Assembly (NCBI GenBank): GCA_020629035.1
Contig: JAHDEC010000008.1
Span: 91,946-155,945, forward strand
Direction: 5' to 3'
Source of the DNA: Saprospiraceae bacterium
GTDB taxonomy: Bacteria > Bacteroidota > Bacteroidia > Chitinophagales > Saprospiraceae
Length of the DNA stretch: 64,000 nt
Shown here: piece after piece, positions 36,604-44,719 of the stretch
Numbering within the stretch: position 1 is the stretch's first letter
Layout of the letters: each line of letters opens with the position of its first letter
Made by a program: the position numbers and the translations under genes
Notes under the pieces: model-generated
What the model was told of the DNA's origin: nothing
What the model saw: only the letters and a program-made list of their open reading frames with translations
Database searches by the model: none

Positions 36604-36611
36604 CAAAGGTA
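36604..36611 (-). promoter_or_regulatory. TACCTTTG -7 box immediately before the helicase ATG
   Basis: On the minus strand the sequence is TACCTTTG followed by TCCC and ATG, so the transcript would have an extremely short leader. A clear -33 TTG was not found at the right distance. Confidence 0.45.
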
Positions 36612-36743
36612 CATAAGTTGTTATAACCATGTGCCTTTTATATGTAGGGTCTTGCTAGGCCAATGTTGTCTACTCATAGAAGACATTTTCTTGGTTCATG
36701 CGGCATTGAACAAGAAAAGAGAATAATTTTTTGATGATCATGC

Positions 36744-36783
36744 AACGTTCTAATTTCACTTACTAATATTAGCTTGAACGTTC
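36744..36783. promoter_or_regulatory. Two AACGTTC sites upstream of the lipoprotein/sigma operon
   Basis: AACGTTC at 36744-36750 and the palindrome GAACGTTC at 36776-36783 lie 32 bases apart, 37-76 bases before the lipoprotein start. They could bind a regulator or the cognate ECF sigma factor; this is a guess. Confidence 0.25.
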
Positions 36784-36819
36784 ACAAGAAATTATTTATT
36801 CAATTTTTAAACAGACACA

Positions 36820-38010
36820 ATGAAAATTTTAAAGTTAAATATACTGGCCTTATTAGCTGTATTGTTTTTTGTTAGCTCTTGTGACAGAGAACCAACTACT
36901 GAGATGGGAACCATAGACCCATTAGTACCTTCACCTGAAATGGTGGATACTAACCCATTAGTAACTAGATCTTCAGGAGGAGAAAATGGTCTTGATTTAG
37001 ACTGCTTTACTATTGACTATCCTTTTGAACTAATAGATACAGAAGAAATAGCTTATTTAATAACTTCAGATGAAGATTTTGATGAACTACTTTTAAACGA
37101 AGCATTGCTAATTGTAGATTTTGTTTACCCGCTAAATATTAGTTATGAGGATGGAGAAACTGGTTCAGTTGCCGATGCTGATGAGCTAGGCGAACTATTT
37201 GCATCATGCGTTCCACAAGGAGGATGGGAAGACGGACAATTCCCAGCTTACCTTATCGATCTTGAGAATTCTTGTTATGAATTTGTATACCCTATGACAT
37301 TGGTAGACGAAGAAGGCAACGAAATAGTAGTCGAAAACGAAGACGAATTTAGTGGAGCCCTAGCTGAAGAATTATTATTCTTTGTATTCCCATTCAGTTT
37401 AGTTGATGAAGAAGGAGAAGTGGTTGTTGTTGGTGATATAGAAGAACTTTTCGATACTTTATTTGCTTGTTCTTGGGATTCTGAGATTGATTCTATTTGG
37501 GATTGGGAAAATGGTTTTGAGTATGTAGGTTGTTACTTGGTAGAGTTTCCATTAGACATCATTACAGGAGATGGGTCTACCGTAACAGTAGAGAATCATA
37601 TGGAATTATGTGACTACATGATTACAGGTGATTTTGCTGGATACGCTTTCCCATTAGACTTAATTGGTGAAGACGGAGAAGTAATAACGGTAAGCACTGA
37701 GGAAGAACTTGAGGCAGCTCTTGATGAATGTTGGGATGACTGGGGCGAAGGATGCTTCCAAGGAATCGAAGATCTATTTGCACTGCTTTATGCAGGTGAT
37801 GATTTAGATTGCTTTATAGCCACTTTCCCAATAACGATAAGTACTATCGATGGAGAAGAAATGGTGATTGAAAGTCCTGAAGGAGTAGAAGAATACCTAC
37901 CATTAGTTTGTGAAGTTGTTTATCCAGTAACGATTGTTTATACCAATGGAGATACAACAACCTTAGGTAGTAGCGAAGAACTATACCAGGCTGTAGAAGA
38001 TTGCGAATAA
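36820..38010 (+). CDS. Highly acidic lipoprotein made of eight alternating repeats
   Basis: Surface or periplasmic lipoprotein of 396 residues (lipobox VSSC, Cys at residue 21), very rich in Asp and Glu. Eight copies of a unit shaped like Y/F-P-L-x-L/I-x-D-E-x-G-E-x-V-x-V-x-x-x-E-E-L are visible, often preceded by CY/CF. Odd units are about 35 residues and even units about 33-57, the longer ones carrying a C-x-W or GCFQGIEDLF-type insert, so the repeats come in pairs. Cysteines are regularly spaced and could form disulphides. Acidic repeats may bind calcium, but no DxDxDG loop is obvious. It is 26 bases before an ECF sigma gene and probably in its operon. Confidence 0.8.
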   Translation: MKILKLNILALLAVLFFVSSCDREPTTEMGTIDPLVPSPEMVDTNPLVTRSSGGENGLDLDCFTIDYPFELIDTEEIAYLITSDEDFDELLLNEALLIVDFVYPLNISYEDGETGSVADADELGELFASCVPQGGWEDGQFPAYLIDLENSCYEFVYPMTLVDEEGNEIVVENEDEFSGALAEELLFFVFPFSLVDEEGEVVVVGDIEELFDTLFACSWDSEIDSIWDWENGFEYVGCYLVEFPLDIITGDGSTVTVENHMELCDYMITGDFAGYAFPLDLIGEDGEVITVSTEEELEAALDECWDDWGEGCFQGIEDLFALLYAGDDLDCFIATFPITISTIDGEEMVIESPEGVEEYLPLVCEVVYPVTIVYTNGDTTTLGSSEELYQAVEDCE

Positions 38011-38035
38011 TAAAAAGTAAATTCCTCCATATTTA

Positions 38036-38584
38036 ATGGTGAACACTTTGATCATACAGGCTTGTAAACGTAAGGAGCATAATGCTTTTAAGCAATGCTA
38101 TGAAGCATGCGCTCCCTATGTTTACACCATTATTAGAAACTATATTAACAATGAGGATGATCGCAAAGATGCTATGCAAGAAGCCTTTGCTCATATCTTT
38201 AATTCGATACACAGATTTGACGAAAAGAAAGGAAAGTTTAAATCTTGGATTAGTCAAATAACCATTAACCAGTGCATCAATTTACTTAAACAGAAAAACA
38301 AGCTTGCATTACTTGTTCCATTAGAAGAAAAACATAATCCAGCAGCATTGGATGAGCTAGAAATCGAAGGCTTAAATAAAGCATTACTCGAAAAGCTGCT
38401 GGCTAAAATGCCGACTGGATACCGAACCATCTTTCTATTAAATCTAGTAGAAGGATACAGCCATAACGAAATTGCCGAGATACTCCAGATTACACCCGAA
38501 ACCTCAAGATCACAATTATCAAGAGCTATTAAGTGGATGCGTAAGCATTATACAGCTCACCTAAAAAGTATCACTTATGGATAA
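38036..38584 (+). CDS. ECF RNA polymerase sigma factor
   Basis: Sigma-70 family extracytoplasmic-function factor of 182 residues. Region 2 (DDRKDAMQEAFAHIFNSIHRFD) and region 4 (LVEGYSHNEIAEILQITPETSRSQLSRAI) are both clear. It lies between the acidic lipoprotein and a membrane-anchored barrel protein; the next gene starts inside its last codons (overlap of eight bases), as for many sigma/anti-sigma pairs. Control is likely through that neighbour, although it has no recognisable zinc-finger anti-sigma domain. Confidence 0.93.
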   Translation: MVNTLIIQACKRKEHNAFKQCYEACAPYVYTIIRNYINNEDDRKDAMQEAFAHIFNSIHRFDEKKGKFKSWISQITINQCINLLKQKNKLALLVPLEEKHNPAALDELEIEGLNKALLEKLLAKMPTGYRTIFLLNLVEGYSHNEIAEILQITPETSRSQLSRAIKWMRKHYTAHLKSITYG

Positions 38585-40136
38585 AAAATCTACACTTCAC
38601 ACTTTGCTTCGAAATGAAGCAAACCAGCAGCCGATTCCTCAAGGCATGCAGTGGGAAAACATGCAAGAAGGTGTGCTTTCAAAAGTAAAAGAATTAGATA
38701 AAATAGGAACTCCAGTTACTGGAATTTCAACAATTACTACGGTTTGTTTATTCGTGGTTGGCCTCTTGGTCGCAGGTGTAGCATTATACCTAAAAGAGGA
38801 TTCAACTAGTGGGGAAGTTGCAAGGAAGGATGTGCCTAGTCATTTAGTACAGTATAATGATCATCAGATTGAGTTTAATACGCATACTAATCCTGTAGAA
38901 ATTGATAATGATCGAATCTCAAAGGAATCCTTTCTTGCCAACTCTGCCAACCAGTCTAAAACCACCACTAAAGCAGATAAAACAAGCACTATTGTAAGTA
39001 ATCAGTCAAGTAATGTATTAGAGAAAGCTTCGAACACAGAAAATAATAAAGAAGCCCTTATACATCAACAAGGGAAAGCGAACAGCAATAATGTTGAGCC
39101 TGTAGAATTAGAAACTCAGGTACTGGTTAGTAAGCCCTTAGCAAGTGCAAAAGTGAATGCTAGCCCATCAACAAAAGCAACCAAGCTTGAAGTAGTTCCT
39201 GCCAATAAAACTATAACGGCTGCTAATACAGAACGGGTTTCAATAGAAAAAAATGCTGAAAATATAGCTTTCAAAACTCAGTTTGGAAGGTCATCTAACA
39301 CACAAATAATGGATGAGATGATGGCATTAAATCATCACATCCAAAGCATAAAAAACGAAAGGGAAGCACTAACATTTAGTTTCGAAGCTAAAGAGTCAAG
39401 TTATGATGTAAAACCTAAAGCTATATCTAATTGGAGTATTGGACTTGCAGCGGGAGCTACTAATTGGTCACCTAATTTTAAAGGAGGTGAATTAGCTGAC
39501 GAAAAAAATAGGAGCGAAGTGGGCATAATAAGTTATGGTTCAGACTTTTCGATTAACTACCACTTCAATGATCGATGGTCATTAAGTTCAGGCTTACAAT
39601 ACCTTTCTCGTGAAAGTAGGTTTGATCACTATTCAGAAAGAGACTCTATTGTCCAATTGGAAGTGACAGAATTAGAAGTTAATCTGATCTCTGGAGAATT
39701 ATTTAGACAGCGAACTAAGGTCGAAGACTTTACGGCGGTAAATTGGACTCAAGTGATTCATTTTAATGAGTATCGAACATTATCTATTCCATTGATGCTC
39801 TCAAGAAAGTTTGGTCTTATTGGCGATGTTTATTTAGAAATTGGTGCGGGTGTAAAATATAGCATTTGGTCTTTCTCAACAGGCAGAACAGTAGAGCATG
39901 ATCTAGATGGAGAAATGATTCCGGTAGTCCAAGATTTTGACGATAGTTTATATACATTTAGTCATCAGTTTGCTGCTCTAGGAAATATGCATTTAGCTTA
40001 TCAAGCTACTAAAAGGGTGAGCCTTGGATTAGGTATTCAAGCTGATTATTCACTTAATAACCTAAGTCTTAATGCTGACTATACCTTTAAACCCAGCACG
40101 TTTTATGGTTATTTTAAAACGGGATATAGCTTTTAA
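38577..40136 (+). CDS. Membrane-anchored protein with long linker and outer-membrane barrel domain (putative anti-sigma partner)
   Basis: Protein of 519 residues with no signal peptide. Residues 1-50 are cytoplasm-like (with PQGMQWENMQ, a motif typical of proteins following Bacteroidota ECF genes). A single hydrophobic segment lies at about 52-72. Residues 73-282 are a Ser/Thr/Asn/Lys-rich linker of about 210 residues. Residues 283-519 are a beta-barrel domain of the PorT/OMP type ending in GYF KTGYSF. If both ends are inserted, the protein spans inner membrane, periplasm and outer membrane. Its overlap with the sigma gene suggests an anti-sigma or sensing role. The architecture is seen elsewhere in Bacteroidota; its mechanism is unproven. 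Confidence 0.82.
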   Translation: MDKKSTLHTLLRNEANQQPIPQGMQWENMQEGVLSKVKELDKIGTPVTGISTITTVCLFVVGLLVAGVALYLKEDSTSGEVARKDVPSHLVQYNDHQIEFNTHTNPVEIDNDRISKESFLANSANQSKTTTKADKTSTIVSNQSSNVLEKASNTENNKEALIHQQGKANSNNVEPVELETQVLVSKPLASAKVNASPSTKATKLEVVPANKTITAANTERVSIEKNAENIAFKTQFGRSSNTQIMDEMMALNHHIQSIKNEREALTFSFEAKESSYDVKPKAISNWSIGLAAGATNWSPNFKGGELADEKNRSEVGIISYGSDFSINYHFNDRWSLSSGLQYLSRESRFDHYSERDSIVQLEVTELEVNLISGELFRQRTKVEDFTAVNWTQVIHFNEYRTLSIPLMLSRKFGLIGDVYLEIGAGVKYSIWSFSTGRTVEHDLDGEMIPVVQDFDDSLYTFSHQFAALGNMHLAYQATKRVSLGLGIQADYSLNNLSLNADYTFKPSTFYGYFKTGYSF

Positions 40137-40149
40137 CTTTAAAAGTTAA

Positions 40150-40788
40150 TTAAGAGTCGCTGAGTGTTTTATGTGAACCATCACAAGTGGGCATGCGCTT
40201 AGAGAGGCCACAAGTACAATCATGCAAACCGTAGCCAAGCATTATTTTACCCCTGTTTTTTTCGATGCGTGCAACACGAGTTTTAGCTTGTTTGGCACCA
40301 GCAAAGTAAATATTGTATCCACGTTGTCTGCCAGCTGTCAAGGCTTCGAAAGCAGATTTAAATGGAGGATCCTGATTAATAAGGTCAACTAATTCCTCCA
40401 CTAGGACAAGCTTGGGTTTTTCTTTTATAAGACTTGGTGCTTCAGGGAGATCAAGCGCCTCTTGTATGTAGCTTAAAATAACAGGTTTATACTTTTCTAT
40501 TTCTTCTAATGAAGTAAATCTAAGGACCCTTGATTCTTGGGTATTTGGTCCGGGCTTGCGGAGTAATTTATGTTTGTCTTTTAGATAGACTCCCTTAAAA
40601 AATCCAATCACACAGTGATTTTTAAGCGCTCCTAAGTTGAGCACGATTTGTTGGTCCTTAGTGTAGCACGGAGCGTTCCATTTTATAGTTTCTTGAAGAG
40701 GGCAGGTCAAAATAATGGTGCGCAATTTGGCTAGTTCCTTTTGCCACGGGCTTGCATTGGCTATGTAACTATCTACAGATATACTCAT
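40150..40788 (-). CDS. DUF1801/YdeI-like protein with C-terminal CDGSH iron-sulfur motif
   Basis: Cytoplasmic protein of 212 residues. An N-terminal DUF1801 (YdhG-like) fold, with IKWNAPCY near 35-42 and NLGALKNHCVIGFF near 51-64, is followed by a YdeI/OmdA-type region (FEALTAGRQRGYNIYFAGAKQAKTR). The last 22 residues carry C191-T-C193-x2-S-x3-P-x-C202-D-G-S-H206, a complete CDGSH-type [2Fe-2S] ligand set (three Cys, one His). A single CDGSH motif attached to this fold is unusual. It is the second gene of a two-gene minus operon, five bases from its partner. Confidence 0.85.
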   Translation of the reverse strand: MSISVDSYIANASPWQKELAKLRTIILTCPLQETIKWNAPCYTKDQQIVLNLGALKNHCVIGFFKGVYLKDKHKLLRKPGPNTQESRVLRFTSLEEIEKYKPVILSYIQEALDLPEAPSLIKEKPKLVLVEELVDLINQDPPFKSAFEALTAGRQRGYNIYFAGAKQAKTRVARIEKNRGKIMLGYGLHDCTCGLSKRMPTCDGSHKTLSDS

Positions 40789-40793
40789 TTTGC

Positions 40794-41270
40794 TTAGTGA
40801 TTCCTATTTGGATTTACCCAGGTGGAATGCATCATTTTAAGTTTCCAACCATCCAAAGTTTTAATGGCTAAAGCGCTTTCTAACCATTGGACCTTATTTA
40901 CTATGCTGTCATTTTTTAAAAATTCTGCTCGATTATGATATGCAATTTGCATGGACTCGCCATATTTATCGATGGATATGTATTCCATTTTATTGATTCG
41001 TCTAGCTCTATCTGGTTTCGCTAATTGACCGCGCATGTATTTTTTGATACGATCATTATCCCATATACTGCCATTTTCCAAGATGATAAAATCCTCAGTG
41101 TGATAATCTACTATTTTCGTAGAATCTACACCAGCCCAGAGATCATCGAATGCGCCCTGAATTAGGTCCTTCGCAATTTGTGTTTCCTCAACTGTAATGG
41201 CTGATTTTTCTGATTCGAACTTTGCTTGGCATGAAAAGAAAAGGAAAGGAAGTAATAAAAGATATCTCAT
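40794..41270 (-). CDS. NTF2-like (DUF4440-type) lipoprotein
   Basis: Protein of 158 residues with lipobox FFSC (Cys at 14). The remainder resembles an NTF2/SnoaL-like fold: helix with DLIQGAFDDLWAGVD, HTEDFIILENG, and a terminal strand LDGWKLKMMHSTW. Such domains bind small ligands or act as immunity-like modules; nothing specific can be predicted. It begins the operon with the CDGSH-tailed protein. Confidence 0.8.
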   Translation of the reverse strand: MRYLLLLPFLFFSCQAKFESEKSAITVEETQIAKDLIQGAFDDLWAGVDSTKIVDYHTEDFIILENGSIWDNDRIKKYMRGQLAKPDRARRINKMEYISIDKYGESMQIAYHNRAEFLKNDSIVNKVQWLESALAIKTLDGWKLKMMHSTWVNPNRNH

Positions 41271-41442
41271 GGCTTACTAGTTTATTGTTGGTTTGGTTCA
41301 ATATCGCTTATAGTGTCACATATGTACTCCTGCTGTTGTATAGTATCACAACATTGAACAAAATAATAAATCCCTGCAGCGAATTATAAAAAATGAACAT
41401 TATATACATATCATTAGCTAGTCAAATGTAGAATCAACCATC

Positions 41443-43098
41443 ATGAAAAACCTATTAGTTGCTATTTTTTGTTTATCAAGCGTTCTGAGCCAAGCGCAAG
41501 CATATCAATGGACTTGGACCTTCGACATCAGTCGTGCTGAAGAGTGTTATAAGTTAGCCGTAGATCATTCGGGAAATACCATAATGGCGGGTCATTTTAG
41601 TTCGGTACCATTAGTTGCAGCCGGCACATCCTTCGAAGATTTAACTAATCGAAATTATTTCTTAGTCAAAGTAAATCCAGAAGGAGAAACCATCTGGGCT
41701 ATGCAACCCATCACTAAAACGGAGCCAAATGTATGGGTAGGAGCCATCTATGAAATGGAAACGGATATAGAAGATAATATCTATATAGCTGGAACATTTA
41801 TCGACAGTATTTCTTATGGTAGCTGTTTGTTAAGTTCACCTTCAGGAAATACTACTACCCAAGGTTATGTAGCTAAATTAAATCCAGATGGCGAATGTTT
41901 GTGGATGAAATCTGCCATCTCAAATTCAGCCAATTGGATGGTGGATATAGCTGTGGATAGTGATCAACAAGTATATGTAAATGGAACTTTAAATGGCAGT
42001 ATAGACGTGGGAGATCTCACGATTAGTGAAAACAGTAGCGGCTTTAGTAGTTATCTGCTAAAGCTAGATGAAAATGGGAAAAGTCTCTGGGCGAAGACAG
42101 CGGTATCCAGTGCGTCCAATGGAACTTCCGCAATAGATATAGAAGGAGATCGATTATTTATGAGCTTGCTTTATTCTGAAACAACCAATTTTGGTGGAGG
42201 GCAATTTACAACCGATCTAGGTTCTTCCGGAGCGGTGATGGAATTGGACTTAGCTGGTAATTATTTGTGGCACCAATCGATTAGTCTTAAAAATGAGGAT
42301 GGTGCAGGCTTTATGGATATCAGTGATTTAGAAGCCACTAAGGATGGTAATGTTGCCTTTACGGGCTATTATAAAGATGATGCTTTATTGGCTGAAGAAA
42401 TAGAATTGCCAGTGTTAAATGACTGGACTAATTATGTAGCATATGCCAGCGAGAGCGGAGGTATCGAATGGATGTCTCAGATGGGCTATATTGATAATGG
42501 CTCATACATTGATCCAGCCATAGATATTGACCCGGTAGGAAATATTTATTTTACGTCTACCTACCAGGATTCTCTGGTTCTAGATTTCTTTGAATTTGGA
42601 GCGATCGAAAGCTATGATATCATTGCTGCTCGATTTGGTGAAGGTGGCAAGATTGACTGGGCCGAGAGTTTTGGCAGTGAATCATTTGATGATGGTTTAG
42701 GGATTGTTTGCGATCACTTAGGAAATGTTTTTATTGCAGGAGATGCCCGAGATCCGATGGCTATAGGTCCTAATATCATCGATCCACAAGGAGGCGTAGA
42801 TGCTTTTATTTCTAAGCTGTTTTTTGAGGAGAGTGTGTCCAATGTTGATGAACTTGAGTGGACAGCTGAGCTGAGCATTCACCCTAATCCATGCGCTGAT
42901 TATTTGAACATTGATAATCTAGATAATCATGCACTACAAATAGAGATTTTTAGTCTTGATGGGAAGCAAGTCCTAGGAGCACAAATGCTTCAAAGTGAGG
43001 TGTTCAAAATAGATCATTTAGCAAAGGGTAGCTATTCGATAAAAATCAAGGATTTAGGTACAAGAGCTGTATTGAGCCAACAGCTGATAAAAATTTAG
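41443..43098 (+). CDS. T9SS cargo protein with SBBP-type beta-propeller repeats
   Basis: Secreted protein of 551 residues. A signal peptide (MKNLLVAIFCLSSVLSQAQA) is followed by SBBP-like repeats of about 50 residues (patterns such as AVDHSGNTIMAGHFSS, WMVDIAVDSDQQVYVNGTL, GIVCDHLGNVFIAGDA), likely a beta-propeller. Residues about 475-551 form a type A T9SS sorting domain (SIHPNPCADYLNI ... GSYSIKI). It should be exported to the cell surface or medium through the type IX system, whose machinery is not in this window. Monocistronic. Confidence 0.9.
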   Translation: MKNLLVAIFCLSSVLSQAQAYQWTWTFDISRAEECYKLAVDHSGNTIMAGHFSSVPLVAAGTSFEDLTNRNYFLVKVNPEGETIWAMQPITKTEPNVWVGAIYEMETDIEDNIYIAGTFIDSISYGSCLLSSPSGNTTTQGYVAKLNPDGECLWMKSAISNSANWMVDIAVDSDQQVYVNGTLNGSIDVGDLTISENSSGFSSYLLKLDENGKSLWAKTAVSSASNGTSAIDIEGDRLFMSLLYSETTNFGGGQFTTDLGSSGAVMELDLAGNYLWHQSISLKNEDGAGFMDISDLEATKDGNVAFTGYYKDDALLAEEIELPVLNDWTNYVAYASESGGIEWMSQMGYIDNGSYIDPAIDIDPVGNIYFTSTYQDSLVLDFFEFGAIESYDIIAARFGEGGKIDWAESFGSESFDDGLGIVCDHLGNVFIAGDARDPMAIGPNIIDPQGGVDAFISKLFFEESVSNVDELEWTAELSIHPNPCADYLNIDNLDNHALQIEIFSLDGKQVLGAQMLQSEVFKIDHLAKGSYSIKIKDLGTRAVLSQQLIKI

Positions 43099-43148
43099 AA
43101 AGGTCTAAAGCTTGATAAACTTAGGCTGAGGATTGTACTATCTAATAG

Positions 43149-43616
43149 TTAGACGGTTTGCCCATCACGGTATAGTTTATCGAAGTACTTTATATAGACC
43201 TTCTTTCTAGGGAAAAAACCTATAAATATCGCTGGATAAAGGATGAGACTGAGTAGGAAATTTCTTCCCGAAAACGTCATGTCATCAATTATTCTAGCAT
43301 GTTCTTCATCTATTTTTTCTACAATATGTCTATGAGTCCAAGAAGCTAAAGGCCAGGGAAGGGTGGTTCCTTCATCTACAAACCAAGCTTTTTTATCAGT
43401 GATTTTATCTTCCACAATATCACTTATCCAAGTCGCTTTTATGGGCTTAATAAACTGAATATGGACTTTATCTCCTTTTTGTGATCCTGTAAACTGAACA
43501 ATTTCCATTTCGCCTGCAGGAGGTTTTAAGGCTTCAAACAGTTTTCGGTCAAAGGCAGCCATAACTTTTTTGTAATTACCTTTTACGGCTGTTTTAAGGG
43601 TGATGTTTAATGGCAT
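43149..43616 (-). CDS. SRPBCC-fold ligand-binding protein
   Basis: Protein of 155 residues with an SRPBCC/START-like pattern: a strand LNITLKTAVKGNYKKVM, a central WISDIVEDKITDKKAWFVDEG, and WTHRHIVEKIDEEHARIIDDM. A hydrophobic segment (LLSLILYPAIFIGFF, about 122-138) could be membrane-associated. Ligand unknown. It is 18 bases downstream of the SOUL-family gene and probably cotranscribed. Confidence 0.8.
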   Translation of the reverse strand: MPLNITLKTAVKGNYKKVMAAFDRKLFEALKPPAGEMEIVQFTGSQKGDKVHIQFIKPIKATWISDIVEDKITDKKAWFVDEGTTLPWPLASWTHRHIVEKIDEEHARIIDDMTFSGRNFLLSLILYPAIFIGFFPRKKVYIKYFDKLYRDGQTV

Positions 43617-43634
43617 TTGATTGCTTGCTAATGA

Positions 43635-44234
43635 TTATGGATTATGATTATCGACGAGTTCTATAATAACTTCATTTTTGCGATTAACTACTTCATAAGG
43701 AGGATTGTAGCCAAAGAAAAAAGACTTATCGGCATAGCTTATACCTTGAGCATCCAGTGCTTGTTGTAGTTGTTTTTTATAGCGCGCTATTTTTTCACTA
43801 TCAGCCCATCCTCCAAAGCTAATGGCTGCAACTGTTTTGGCAGGCTCTTCTTTAAAAGAAATTTGTGTAGTGTTAGGCTGTGGTAGTGATTCTTTGGGTA
43901 TGTTTCTAGGTACCATAAACATAACTTCCATCGAATCTTCGAGTGTCATAGCTACAGGTGAAGTCATGGCTATTTTTTCATTGGTGCTATTAGCTCCGAA
44001 TATGTAACCCGCTAAGATGGAGAAACCATTACTTGATGCTTTTTCGTATTTATTGCTAGCTATGGTGACTGAAGTAAATAAACTGGCTTCGTAGTTACGT
44101 ATTTCGAAATCATCGTATTTCTTGACTACTTTATAAGGATATGTTTCAATGCCGTTTTGACTTTTCATGGCAAATAATTGGATAGTTATGAAGGCAAAGA
44201 ATAAAATGGAGAGAATGATTAAGGTGATTTTCAT
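43635..44234 (-). CDS. SOUL family heme-binding-like protein
   Basis: Protein of 199 residues with an N-terminal signal or anchor (residues 3-21) and a SOUL/HBP domain: YPYKVVKKYDDFEIRNYE, IAMTSPVAMTLED, FMVPRNIP, and the C-terminal FFGYNPPYEVVNRKNEVIIEL. SOUL proteins bind heme or tetrapyrroles; in bacteria their role is unsettled. First gene of a two-gene minus operon with the SRPBCC protein. Confidence 0.9.
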   Translation of the reverse strand: MKITLIILSILFFAFITIQLFAMKSQNGIETYPYKVVKKYDDFEIRNYEASLFTSVTIASNKYEKASSNGFSILAGYIFGANSTNEKIAMTSPVAMTLEDSMEVMFMVPRNIPKESLPQPNTTQISFKEEPAKTVAAISFGGWADSEKIARYKKQLQQALDAQGISYADKSFFFGYNPPYEVVNRKNEVIIELVDNHNP

Positions 44235-44384
44235 TTAGTGTGTCTTATCTCTTTTAAACAGAGGTTTGCATTAATTGTTTTATTGAATGTCTATATGCTA
44301 TCCTTGGATTAGTTGGTGCTTTTTAAAAAAAGATGCAATACTTAAATAAATGTAAGTAATACTAACATTTTAAAATTATTGGTA

Positions 44385-44392
44385 TATCTTTG
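44385..44392 (+). promoter_or_regulatory. TATCTTTG -7 box before the HPF-like gene and secretion operon
   Basis: Perfect TAnnTTTG box, 20 bases before the ATG at 44413. A -33 TTG at the right distance was not seen. If active it would drive the HPF-like/ABC/HlyD/thioesterase/TolC operon. Confidence 0.45.
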
Positions 44393-44412
44393 AGTAGAAA
44401 AAGAAACCTACT

Positions 44413-44700
44413 ATGACATTTATCATCAGAAACCAAGCGAATATTCCTAATAAGTACATTCGATTTTCCAAATGGAAAATTCGAAAGCTGAGCAGAAAAT
44501 TTGTGGATTTGTTATATTCAGAAATTTACATCAAGCAAGTCACAAATAATCCCGCGGTCTACCAAGCTGTCATCAAACTCGGTGTTCCTGGACCGGATAT
44601 AATTGTCTCAGAGCAGTCCTCAGACCTCAAAGAAATGTGGGCTAAACTGTCGAAAAAGATTAAGAGACAACTAAGAAAACAGTCTGCTAAAAGCAATTAA
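44413..44700 (+). CDS. HPF/RaiA-family-like ribosome-associated protein
   Basis: Small basic protein of 95 residues. The pattern IPNKYIRFSKWKIRKLSRKFVDLLYSEIYIK, then VIKLGVPGPDIIV, then a basic helical end, fits the short HPF/RaiA (S30AE-like) proteins of Bacteroidota, which bind the ribosome in starvation. Assignment is by pattern only. It is first in a plus-strand operon, with 19 bases to the ABC exporter gene, an unexpected neighbour. Confidence 0.65.
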   Translation: MTFIIRNQANIPNKYIRFSKWKIRKLSRKFVDLLYSEIYIKQVTNNPAVYQAVIKLGVPGPDIIVSEQSSDLKEMWAKLSKKIKRQLRKQSAKSN

Positions 44701-44719
44701 TTAACGGTAAATCATTGAT

